In this document: one piece after another, positions 1 to 10,743 of the stretch
Layout of the letters: every line of letters begins with the position of its first letter
How positions within the stretch are numbered: the stretch's first letter is position 1
DNA from: Pohlia nutans
Taxonomy: Eukaryota > Streptophyta > Bryopsida > Bryales > Mniaceae
Assembly (NCBI GenBank): GCA_022496805.1
Contig: CM040087.1
Location: 34,496,253 to 34,560,252, forward strand
Direction of reading: 5' to 3'
DNA length: 64,000 nucleotides
Program-made: the position numbers and the translations under genes
The notes under the pieces: generated by a model
The model's database searches: none
Seen by the model: only the letters and a program-made list of their open reading frames with translations
Told to the model about the DNA's origin: nothing

Positions 1-2530
1 TTGTAAGCTCAGAAGTCATTGCTTATGGCTTCAAAAACACATAGAGGACAAGAACATTTTCCCTCCCCCAGAGAGAGCTCCTGAGGCCAATTGTTTAGAA
101 TTCCGTCAGAAAATGCCAAATTGGCAGGAAAGGCGAGAACTAGTAAGAAAGGTGAACACCAAATGTCCCCTTCAATTGATTCTTGTAATGATAGAGCATG
201 ACAATATAGTGTATAGATGACTGTCGTATCTTCATTCAATTGGTACTTGGGACGCAGCCCGAGACGTCCCACCTTGTGAAACTAACAAAGAGTCAGAGCC
301 AATAGGTCAATTTTTGGATACACGTGCAAAGCTATTTGCATGACAAGGATCTATGGTCATTTAAGTGTGACCTTCAATGACCCAAGCAAGATGCTGAAAT
401 GATAAAATTGTTTAAGAATAGGATAAAGAACTTATATCTTGGTTTGTATGATATAGGCATTGTAATGTTTGAGGTAGCTAACAACATCAGACAAATGAGA
501 GTCAAGGTTAGGAAATCCATGAAAAGGAACAGTAGCAAGTTGTTCACTCACGGTCTCATTAAGGAATCGTAGAATAATATTTGGACTTTTCTTACTAATC
601 GTAAGTATATGGAAAAATCAAATTAGTGCAAGGTTACTGCTGATCAATGAGAGAACGAAGAAGATCACATATACCCACTGGCTAGGACCAAAAAGAGTTG
701 CAAGGCTCATATTAAAGTTTATAAGCTACTGGCTTGATTCTTTTAAAATCTTTTTAATTATATGTAGTTTTGTCCAGCATCCTTGCTTTTTTCCTTTAAT
801 TGATGAATGTGCTACTAGAAAGTTAGGTTCCAATGTTGGCAGTATGACATATTGTACATGTCTAATGCAAACATTGTTGATGTCTTACCAAGAAGCACAG
901 TCTAGACGGCCTATCACGAACAAAGAGATATCGTTTACAAAACGCCAATTTATCCCATCACTCTTTGTACGCACAGAAGGAAGGTATCTCGTCTCTAGGA
1001 CATTTGAAAATGCTATGTAATTAGTTACTACACCGGCTCAAAATGTGGTTTCTAAACCATTAAAAAAGCAGGGGAGGAGAAGTTTTCATGCACTGGATGC
1101 CAGGGATAGTGATGATTGATTTGCGCACAGCTCATCAGATGACAACGATGAAAATGAGAAAATCGAGGACGACGGCTTTCATACTGGAACATCTGCCATT
1201 GGGGAGTCTGATTCCCAAAAAGAAGGCAAGCCGGCGCAGCCAAGCAGAGGAGGAAGAAGACAACAATGAGGACAAAGACAGTGATGACTCTAGCGAGGAG
1301 AAAGATCATAACCAATAGTCATCACCGTCAATATTCTATTTTCTCGGAGGTTGATACTTAATGTCTTGTCTCTATCCCAGATTAGGAGTTTTGATCTTGT
1401 TTTAGTGTTGGAGCTCCATGTCACTACAGGAGTAGCATGGGACTTCCCAAATTTTACTTGTAGATGAATCTATTAAAGATAGAGGTGTAGCTACAACCCG
1501 ACAAAACTTTGTAAGCATGAGCGATATGACTATACAGTCGTTACATCAACATTGCAAGTGATTCCGTTTTATAGAAGCATACTGCAACTTCAAACATTTT
1601 TATTTGAGCAATTAAATGCTTGAGAATGCATTTTGTTGTTTGCTTTAAACAATGTGTCTATAAGCCGTGTGGCCAAAAGAGTGATAAATTTATAGATAAA
1701 CTTGAACTGTATGCAATGTTAAAGTAATTATGAAATATTTTAAATTAAATGAGTAGGGCAAGTTCTACAAAAAAAATGCAGTCAAAAAAGGCTTGTCAGA
1801 AATCATCAATGTCAAATTGTGGCTAAATATTTACCACTTGGAAATGTATACGATTCAATATTAATTAAGAGCCCTATCCATAAGGCCATTAATGGAATCA
1901 AGTATTATGAATACTATTTTCAATTCTACAAGTAACCAAAGAATGTTAACTACCATGTTAATTCTATTATGTACTTGAAATAGGATAATGTTTTATTATA
2001 ATTAGAGATGATGTGACCAATGCCACAATGCCACGTGTCATACATTTTTGCATAATCCACACGTATTCTACGATATGGGCCTCACCTCAACATCCATGCC
2101 CTAAACTCCTTGTTAATATGAACACTCCAATCAATGACAAAATCATATCTTGATGTCCAAAAAGTCCTAAAAGATTTGTTTGTGATATTCTATAATTCAA
2201 TAGAATGTTGTTCACAAAATCTCTGCATGTGTTTAGAGTAAACCAATGATTTGAAGATAATGTAAGATGCTAACCATTATTTTCACATCCAACATGCTCA
2301 TCATTCTTAGGAAAAAGGGATCTTGGAGTCAAACCCTGGAAAATCACTCAAAAAGGCAAATAATTCCATTGGCTGCTAAAGAGATAGTCGTTGATTTGAC
2401 GTTGGTCTTCTTTTCTTTCAACCTTCACATGCTTAATATTCTATTCTTCCCATGTTTGAGCTCTACCTTTATAAAGAAGATGAATGCCCGTTTGGTTGAT
2501 ATTCAATGCAGCACATAATCATATCAGGAC
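1..2530. other. Intergenic stretch, no confident gene
   Basis: I see no gene I can support here. A stretch at about 1125-1300 (+) reads as an acidic and lysine-rich peptide in more than one frame, with runs of Glu and Asp. It has no recognisable domain, flanking exon or clear start. It could be a remnant of a transposase linker or chance low complexity. The rest is AT-rich and full of stops in all frames. Confidence 0.4.
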
Positions 2531-2739
2531 GGATCGCTTACGCGACGGGGTTTTTGATCGTCACGCGAGGAGTGAATTGACTCTTTTGAATTGGTTGGCG
2601 TATTGCCTTTTGGAGATCTCTGGAATGAATATTGGCTATTAAAAGCCCTTTAAAAATCACTGTACTATAATTCAGTAATCCGTAATTTTTCCTCCATTGA
2701 CATTTTGTACCATTTTTCATCTTTCATCCAAAATTTTGA

Positions 2740-2850
2740 TTCATCTTCTTTCCAGAATTTAATAGTCTTGTCTGCTTCACAAGTAATCAATCGAGAGCCC
2801 GTCTGATCATATGACAGGGCATAAATTCGGGCTTCACTATCGAAGGATCC
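2740..2850 (-). pseudogene. Isolated PRL1/PLRG1 WD40 exon fragment
   Basis: On the minus strand about 37 codons read GSFDSEARIYALSYDQTGSR and then LITCEADKTIKFWKEDE. This matches the last WD40 repeat of PRL1/PLRG1, the Prp19/NineTeen-complex subunit involved in splicing. A TTTGCAG splice acceptor sits directly upstream, at the position expected of a genuine exon. I found no other PRL1 WD repeats on either side within several kb. Downstream the frame runs on for a few unrelated codons and stops. The retained intron edge points to DNA-level capture or a decayed duplicate, not a retrocopy. Identification rests on recognition of the family sequence. Confidence 0.72.
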
Positions 2851-3129
2851 TGCAAACCGAACACATCAATGCATAAAATCAATATGCTTTCAAACAGAAT
2901 AAAGGTGATTCCTATGATATCTATCCACAAGATGAAGCTTGGAAGTCCCTTGAAAAGCATCAGGTATTTGTCATTCCCTAATCCCAAAAAGGCAAGATTC
3001 ATAAGCAAAAGTCTCTCTCCGTAACAAGGGTCATCCTGATCACAGCCCATTAATTGAAAAAAAAAGGTTGAAATTCCTCTAGAATATTGTGAATCTTTAC
3101 TAAATAGGCACATCTTTTTGCCATCTTCT

Positions 3130-5980
3130 TCTCTTCATCTTCATAGTTTGATAGTGGTTCTTTGTTGTTGTTGTAGCTTGGAAACTTTAATTCATCTCAA
3201 CCTTGATGAATGCTAATGTCCGTTTGTAATTCACACAAAATCCACTAGAATCTACTAGAATCCTCTACCAAGTGGGTTCTCGTTTAGAAATGATTATTTT
3301 TATTATACCTTGTATGCAAGCTCCATACAAAGGTTGATCCTTGGGAAATTCATTAAGTGTTATGATCTACAACTAGCTGCAAACACGGGGTATTATCAGG
3401 GGGGATATTATCTTTCCTGCATAAAATTTTACACACCCTTAAATTTTATAATTCCTAATGTATGTGCAATTGATAGAGCCCTTGTGTTTATTGTAATTTT
3501 TTTAAGAATAAATAGTATACATGCTATGTTTATTTGAATTATTAGAATTAGAGGGTTTTGGATTTCTATACAATACTTTTTTGATCAATCAACAAATGCA
3601 TAGATAAACCAACAACAACAATACACACATCGTAGTGAACGTATCATACTAAACACATCAATACACACAATTGAATAAGCACACATTAGTACTACAGACT
3701 TAGTAAAAAAATTGGAAAGTATATATCTGGAGCATATATCAAAGGGAAAATGAACTGCAGTCAGCATACAAACATCATACAACCATCAACAAAAGGAACT
3801 TACAAGACATCATACAAAAATCACAAAAAATGCTGCATGCATTGTTTACATGTGTGTTAATTAACACAATTGAAAAGACAACAACAAACAAAAAGCCGAG
3901 ATTAAGAATTGTCCAATGTCTCATGCATAGTTTGTGTTGTGTCCACAAACATAGTTGAGCATTGACTTGAAGCTGCAAATACCAACTAAACCATACAATC
4001 CTGTATATCCTATACAATGTCAAAGTTTAGGGTCAGGGTTTTGCCACTAGTATTGGACTAAACCCTAAACCTACATGCACTATTGCCACTACAAGCAAAA
4101 ATCTTAAACTTCAAAAAAACAAAAACAGAAGTATTTGAGGGTGTCTCAAAGGATAGGGTTTAGGCTACCGTTAATGATCTGCTAGAGCCATGGATGTAGC
4201 ATGCGGATTACTTTCATTTGCACACTCAAGTGCAGTTCGCATAGCAGCCAAATCTTCCATCTCCGCGTGTGCTAGGTGTTGGGGGTGTACTGCCATGGAT
4301 GCAAACGCTCCCTCACGTACTCCACGTGGTCAATTCATTGACGGTCCTCGTCCTGCTTATACTCATAAAAAGCCAGACGAAGGGCATGAAATTGTGGGCA
4401 CTCTTCAAAGTACACCCAGTACTCCTTTAAAGTACACCTGGTACTCTTGATCCTGCATTTTTCTTCAATGTCTCAGAACTTAAACGGCCACTCCACACAA
4501 TCCAAAGACTTAAGTTTTAGTCTCACATCTCTACAGGAGTTGTTCTCTTGGCATAGTGATGGACTACTCAACACCAACTTAAAGTTTTCATCATCTAAAC
4601 CGTAAAGGATCACCTTGCATGACGACATTCTGGATACAAAATGCAGGATCAACAATTACTCTAAGATCCTAAGACCTTTAGGAAAAAAGCATTATTTCCT
4701 AAAAAAACGTAAAAAAACGTAAACCAGCAAAGACCCCCAAGTTTATTGCAAAACAAGGCGCAACAAAGGCAATTTCATTGAAACAAGCCAGTCTTAAACC
4801 AAACTAGTTTAATTGCAACAGCAGCGCTCTCTTTTACCTTACAACATTGTCCTGCATAACAAACCCTAGCAAAAGACTAAACCACTCTTCTCGCAATAGA
4901 AAAAATGAAACCAAAATTGATCATCAAATTCTAAAAAATACTGCTTGTGATTTAAATTTCCATATTCTTGCAATCATATCTCAAAATCTAATTTCTTTTT
5001 GGGATATGATTCTTAAAGCTATTCTTCATCATCTATGGTTAAAATTTGAGTCAAACTTCTTTTTCTAACTCATCTTCACATTGACGCAATACATACCAAA
5101 AAATGAGACTCAAAATTGGATCTAGAAATGGCATAAATTATTTTCAAATTTCAATTTTTTCTATAATAAATCATAAAGCACCAAGTCTAATACGATGTAT
5201 AGAAATGTCATTCCATGAAACAAATTATCTTTTAATTGAAAGCATTTCATCCATCAAAGGGGGGCAGCCAACTACTCATGAGAGTCATTGTATCTACACC
5301 TTTGGATCATGGTACAACTTTGCTCTTGTGTGTGTAAAGGAGTGCAATGGCACATTTTAGATTGAATTGCTATAATTCTGAGAGGAATGTCGCAAAATTT
5401 CTGATCGTCAATCAACTTCATGCTCATCATCAAACATAGACCCAAAAAGACCTTGAATTCCCAATGTTGTACAAAATTGGAGTCTGATTGCACAATTTAT
5501 AAATTGAATTGCTATAATTATAGCATAATAGAGCAATGGGAGCCAACACCCTCTTGTAATGGGACCACAGTCTAATTACAATTACAAACTAAGTTTACGT
5601 GGCAATGACACGATAGTCCCAAAATTCATGGAATACAAATGGCATTCCTACATTACTCAAAAAAGTGGATCTAAGTAAAGATTCTCTTTCAACCCAGTTT
5701 TAAAAGGGTGATCTATTACGCTATGATTTTGAGAGGAAGGTGTCTCAAAATTTCTGATCACCAATCAACTTCATGCTCATCATCAGTCATATTGACCCAA
5801 AAAGACCTTGAATTCCCAATGTCCAAAATGTGGGCAGTATCTTGATGGTGTCAAGGACGCTGCATGTCAACAAATGCCATCTCGGAGGGACTACCTACCT
5901 TGATAATGTATCGATCATTTGAATAAATTTGTCGAGAATACAGTGCTCTCATATTGTACACAGTCTATACGACTGAAGAT
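3130..5980. other. Intergenic with unrecognised coding-like relic
   Basis: No intact gene. On the minus strand between about 4655 and 4240, broken frames read like former coding sequence, for example LKEYWVYFEECPQFHALRLA followed by FYEYKQDED, interrupted by several stops. I do not recognise the family; a decayed transposable-element protein is the likeliest reading. At 5390-5470 and 5740-5820 there is a direct repeat of about 75 bp, starting near TTTCTGATC and ending AATTCCCAATGT. The remainder is AT-rich and featureless. Confidence 0.35.
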
Positions 5981-5986
5981 CATAAA

Positions 5987-7835
5987 TCACACGTTTTCAG
6001 GCCAGAATTCCCTGTAGAAGGCAGCAGCGAGGGCATGCTCTCGTTCATGTTCAGCTTTAGCAAGCGCCTTCCTGGCCTTTTTTGATAAGACCTTTTCCTT
6101 CTCAACACCTTCTGTTTCCTGCACACAAAATCCATGAAACATAAGTTTATTAGCACAAGACGAAACCCCATATTCTGAACCAGTTTCTAAATGAAAAGCT
6201 TCATGCTCTAATCTAATGAGTATAAGCAAGAGTTTGAATTTGTCAAATACTTACTCTGAAAGCCTTTGTCTGACTTCTCCGCTTTTCAGCATCAAGTATC
6301 ACCTTATTTTTCTTCTTCAAATCCGCCCCAATTCCCCGTCTGTCCTGTTTTAGTTGGGTCTCTACTGGGTCCAACCTACCCTGCATGGCCGCAATTCATT
6401 TCAGTGAAAAAGTTTCCACAAACCGCAGTTTGCTAAAATATCTGCTCAGACATACAATAGAAATAACCTCTACAACATGTTTGATGCAAATCAATATCAC
6501 TTCTTGATAAAAGTATCTACACGCAATAAAAGAAACAGAGACGATGATCCCCTTACGACCGTTTAATGATCTTTATTTTTCTCACGATATTCATGGAACA
6601 TATATTAGGTGCACGGTTTGATACAGCCTATGGTGGGTTTCAAGTCATAGTACCTGCTCTGTGGCACCAAGTCCTGTGCCTTCCTTCCACCCGGATTTCT
6701 TAAGCAACTGCATTCACAAATTTATATCAAAGATCAGTATCTACAGCGGAGCATTGGAAATGCACAAACAAGCAGCTCATAGTGTGTATCATTCAGTCAT
6801 GCATCCTGAATTGTTACGTGGGTGATTTTCTTGAATGTGAAATATCCACGCTCATAAGTCACCCCCATCAAACATTGAATTGATCTAGCTTCTTAGGTTA
6901 TTCAACCATTTTAAAGTCTCCGGTACAGACTGTAGGCATGGACGTCACAAGCAATCCTAGCTGCTGCATCAACAAACAGCCTCCCGCACAACCCGCTTAG
7001 CCATGCCTAGCCTTTAACCCCTAAGTGCCCGAATGGCCAAAAGTGAAGGAAGTTGAAAAAAATCATCTAAGAAGCTAATAAAAAGAAGAAATCAAACCCT
7101 ACATTTTTCAACGATAGAAATATGTTTTGGAAGTTCCTATAATCGACTATAAACTTCCATTTCTACTTTTAGCTGAAGCACTAAGGGGTTAATACTTAAG
7201 GGCTGTCAATACATGGTCCATGAAAACATTGTGATTCATATTAACCCCTAAAGGTCTAAGAAGCCCAAATTGGGCCTCGTGTTTTTTTAGCAGTTTTGAG
7301 TAGACTTCTTTTTGTTCAAGTTTATTTGTTGTTTGACCAACACATGCAATGTTCTTCACTGATTCCGGTGATATAAAATTTGATCTTGTCTGAATTATAT
7401 TTTTCACAATATGATCAACCATTTTAAAACCATGAACCCTTGGTCCTATAGGGGTTAAGAGGGAGGGGCTGAAGAAGAGCTGATATTATGAAAAGTTAGA
7501 GCAACACGCACCTGAAAACCAATATTTGATTCAGACAAATTGGCTGAAGGAATAGAGGCGGATGGCGGTCGTTGAACTCCATCGTTGTTGCCAGTCGCTT
7601 GATTTGAGCTACCCAAACCCCAAGCTGAATTGCCACCTGAAGAAGGTACTCTTAACCGGACGTTTGAAGGCAAACCTACAAGATCACCATAGAACGAAGT
7701 TGACTCTTCCGCGGTGAATGCAGCAGCACCATGCGCCGTATTCACGTCCCCTTTCCTCTTCCTTGAATTTACAGTGGTCCCTTGCTCACCTCCTCTCACA
7801 AACGTTGTTACACTAAAACTGTCCCGTACTGACAT
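5987..7835 (-). CDS. G-patch domain protein, four coding exons
   Basis: Spliced minus-strand model: exons 7835-7512, 6707-6654, 6380-6255 and 6118-5987, all with GT-AG introns, giving 211 residues. The first in-frame Met (MSVRDSFSVTT) was chosen because a stop lies 16 codons upstream; a further 5' coding exon is not excluded. Residues 1-105 are Ser/Gly-rich and probably disordered. The G-patch spans about residues 106-150, with the Gly/Trp pattern GFQLLKKSGWKEGTGLGATE and then GRLDPVE, KQDRRGIG. A basic Lys/Arg helix follows, and the protein ends REFWPENV, a C-terminus I associate with plant G-patch proteins of this type. G-patch proteins bind and stimulate DEAH-box RNA helicases or act in splicing; this protein's partner cannot be told from sequence. 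Intron 1 (6708-7511) contains two TTAA-flanked MITEs. Confidence 0.88.
7014..7192. mobile_element. TTAA-type MITE in intron 1 of G-patch gene
   Basis: The element starts TTAACCCCTAAGTGC and ends GCACTAAGGGGTTAA, a short perfect terminal inverted repeat bounded by TTAA on both sides. It is 179 bp and non-coding, and its interior is unlike the neighbouring copy at 7241-7458. It belongs to the window-wide TTAA/CCCCTAA group. Confidence 0.8.
7241..7458 (-). mobile_element. TTAA-type MITE, 200-bp subfamily
   Basis: Bounded by TTAACCCCTAAAGG and CCTATAGGGGTTAA (218 bp). Its interior, read on the minus strand, contains ATTGTGAAAAATATAATTCA and ends CTACTCAAAACTGCTAA. The same interior is found at 30977-31186, 46880-47390 and 47824-48020, so this is one subfamily with four copies in 64 kb. 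Confidence 0.82.
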
Positions 7836-8118
7836 AGTTACGGCAGTACTCTGCTTATCAGCAACCGACCGCCTTCTATCACGAGCTGGTCACGATCAGT
7901 GATTTTTTTTGTTGCTCTTCAAGTAGCAAAAATGCTAAACTATCTCCTGACACCAAAAAAAATCACTGATACAAGTTATCACGAGCACGTCACGATTACT
8001 GACCTACTGCCCTAGAAAAACACTCCGCAAAGCAATAATCACTCGATAAAACAATCAGATGTAATAAATTGCAATAGGAGTGGGTGACCGACTTCCACCT
8101 GAATTCTTAAACATTCTA

Positions 8119-8316
8119 CTGCGATCCCGTCCAGACACGAGTTCAACGAGCTCCAGCACCACAAACCCTAAAATCTAATGCAAATCAAAGCAATCCCGAC
8201 CAGACACGAGTACAACAACCTCCACCACCATAAACCCTAAAGTCTAACGCAAAAGATTTAATCAAAACCACATACTGCGATCCTCCACCACCATAAATCC
8301 CAAATTCTAATGCAGG
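8119..8316 (-). promoter_or_regulatory. Tandem repeats with telo-boxes upstream of G-patch gene
   Basis: Three diverged tandem units of about 65-75 bp (from about 8119, 8191 and 8276) contain CAGACACGAG and CCACCA motifs. The first two contain AAACCCTAA; the third has the degenerate AAATCCCAAA. AAACCCTA is the plant telo-box, a known promoter element of translation and RNA-processing genes. The repeats lie 280-480 bp upstream of the chosen start codon, so they are probably promoter or 5'UTR. The transcription start is not visible from sequence. Confidence 0.5.
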
Positions 8317-8390
8317 AAATGTAATCGTCCTGCAATCCTCACTGTACTGTTCTATCCCTGTGAACCGTAATTTCGAATACAATCCAAACT

Positions 8391-10040
8391 CCACCTACAA
8401 TTGCACTTGACAGATGCTGGAATTCGGAGCGTGGGATCAACACAGTGACAGGCGCAAAGAGAAACGGAGAAGTAGAAGGAACAAACCCCGAATGCACGAT
8501 GTGCGCCTCATTCTTGAGCTCCCCAGATCAACTCTCCTGGCGGGGAAGCTGCCATAAACCTGTGCCTGATGGACCCGGTATTGCCACCGGGTCCGGGTAT
8601 GTCCACCAGGTCCGGGTAATCGATAAGTGTCACTGTCAGCAGGGACTCTTCTTTTCTTTTCTTTTCTTTTTCTCTTTTTCTTTTTCTCTTTTCTTATTTT
8701 TCTACTTTTCTATCTTTGATTTTTGGATTTGTGCTAAAGTGGCGGAAATAAAATGGTGTATCCAAATATTTTAATATTCATCTACATTTTGGATATAATT
8801 ATATAATCATCCACATATATTGATGAATTTCGTTTAAAATTAGCGAGTTTGTCCTCTTAAAATTCAACAATTGAAATAATCTAGTGTCTTTGTCTATTTT
8901 TCTTTGATCTTTTCTTAACCTCTAAATGTTATAGTGTTCAGTTTTGAACGACTAACAAATTCAAACTCACCCTATGTTCTCATTAATTCTTGGCTGGAAG
9001 TCACCTAAATTTTTGAAAAGATTTGATTAAGTTATTGTCATGTTCAATGGTTGGATTTGATGATACTAGAGTACTTCTTTTTTTTTAAATTACAAATGTA
9101 GAAGTATGTCAAGTTGTTAACCAAGTCAAAATTGCATTTTGACTGTAATTCCAAAGTAGCCTTGCAAAAACGAGGTTATAGATTTAATTAGCATAAAAAA
9201 ATTCAAAGAATCACTACATTAAGAGTATCTCGTTTCAAATCCATTCCAACAAATTTTACTCAAATTAAGATGTTGATGTTTTGTTTGTAATCAAATTAAG
9301 ATGGAATTTAAAATTCAAAATCTAGAACTTTCATTTGTCTATCAATTCCAAAGCATTCTTCCAAGTAGTACTTTACGATGATTTTTCTCAAACTATCAAT
9401 TCCAGGAACACCCTGGTACGTATATGGGTTGATGATTGGTCCACTCCAATTATTTTTTAATTTTTTTGTCTTTTGAAAGCTTAAATAAAAAACATTGACT
9501 ATCAATGATTGCTCAAATATGAATGCGTAGAATGATTTCACTTAAATCCATCACATTCCTTTTGTAGCTTTCATGATTTTTCCAGTCAATTAGTTCAATA
9601 GAATGACACTTATTCTCATCACTCTTTGTGAATGAGGTTATTGTTTAAAATTTGAGATGAATGTATGAAACTTGTAAATGTATATAATACATATTCCCCC
9701 TCGGGATGTCCCAACTAGGATATTGGTTTACTAATGTGTTTATTCTCGACAGAGAAGAGTAGTCTTGTACCAAAGGTCCTTGTTTGAACAAACACTTTAC
9801 TTGTGTTGGTTCTGAAAGGAATTTGGAGCTCTTATCAATCTATCTATTTAAATCTAGATGATACATGCATCCCAAATTTTAAACTATGGCAACTTCCAAA
9901 ACCTTCACCAAAACAATTGCCTTCCTCTCATGAATTGAAATTGGACAGTTCTACCACAACCCTCCAAGGAGTGAGATAGGGGCATTAAAAAGCAACAAAA
10001 GCATACACAAATGCTGGTAAAATACTCGCAAATGCAAATA
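8391..10040. other. Intergenic between divergent genes
   Basis: No gene seen. A polypyrimidine (CTTTT)n-like tract lies at 8651-8711 on the plus strand, preceded by short GGGTCCGGGT repeats near 8585-8625. The remainder is AT-rich with stops in all frames. It separates the G-patch gene (minus) from the CID gene (plus), which are head to head. Confidence 0.5.
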
Positions 10041-10060
10041 CTCATACCTATAGAAGTTCC

Positions 10061-10145
10061 CAAAGGGGGAACGCGTCCGATAAAGGTTCTCGATGAGAGA
10101 ACGCGTACGATATAAGTTCCCAGTGACCCGAACAAAACCCTAAGC
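10061..10145 (+). promoter_or_regulatory. Paired palindromes and telo-box before CID gene
   Basis: Two related modules, each a small palindrome followed by ACGCGT(C/A)CGATA, lie side by side: GTTCCCAAAGGGGGAAC at about 10067, then GTTCTCGATGAGAGAAC at about 10086, then a half-site. An AAACCCTAA telo-box follows at about 10135. Position and density suggest a core or proximal promoter of the gene starting near 10.15 kb. No binding factor can be named from this alone. Confidence 0.45.
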
Positions 10146-10712
10146 AAAAAGGCGGGGAAGCGGGCAGTAGTAAGAATCCTATTGCTCGTCGTCGTTGCTG
10201 CGAGATTGCTCCCGCGCCATCGCCATCGCCGCGTTCTGCCGTCCCTCGTCGTTTCTCTGCTTTTCCATCCTCGCCCCCTCTCTCCATTCCGCGCTCTTCA
10301 AGCTCCCGAACGATCTTTTGGGTTTGATTTTTGGTGCTCAGCCGTGGCTTTTCCATCCCCAAACGTTTCAACTCTGGTTGTCGATACTTTTTGTCGAAGG
10401 ATGTTCTTAGCGCAGCTGACAGTGTTCTAGATTGTAGCGGAATCCATTTGGCATTCCTTTTGTTTCCTCTGTGTGGTGCTGCGGTGGCTGGTAATGCGAG
10501 TTGCGGAATGAGGTTACCGTTTCCCGTGGCAGGTGAGTGGTCTGATTCTATATTTTTGCTAAATTCTAAGCTACTGTAACTTTCTGATTCTCCAGTACAG
10601 AGAATTCGTGAGCTTCTAGTATTGTTCTTCAAGCGGAGGCATTCTATATTTGGGGCTTGCTACTTTATAAATTTTGTTTCAAAGAGAAAGTACGGTGGAG
10701 TTTTTCAGGTCT

Positions 10713-10742
10713 ATGAAAGCAAAGACGCTCGGAAACATCTGA
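10713..10742 (+). CDS. Short uORF ending one base before the main ATG
   Basis: After a probable 5'UTR intron (donor AG|GTGAGT after 10532, acceptor TTTTTCAG| at 10708), the leader contains ATG plus eight codons and TGA (MKAKTLGNI). The stop ends at 10742 and the main ATG begins at 10744. Such spacing would force a scanning ribosome to terminate, or nearly terminate, on top of the main start. Whether it is translated is inference. Confidence 0.5.
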   Translation: MKAKTLGNI

Positions 10743-10743
10743 A

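Noticed and set aside
10048..10632. 194-codon minus-strand open frame over the CID gene leader
   Set aside because: It covers the GC-rich promoter and 5'UTR of the plus-strand gene, has no domain, and its composition is a by-product of GC content.
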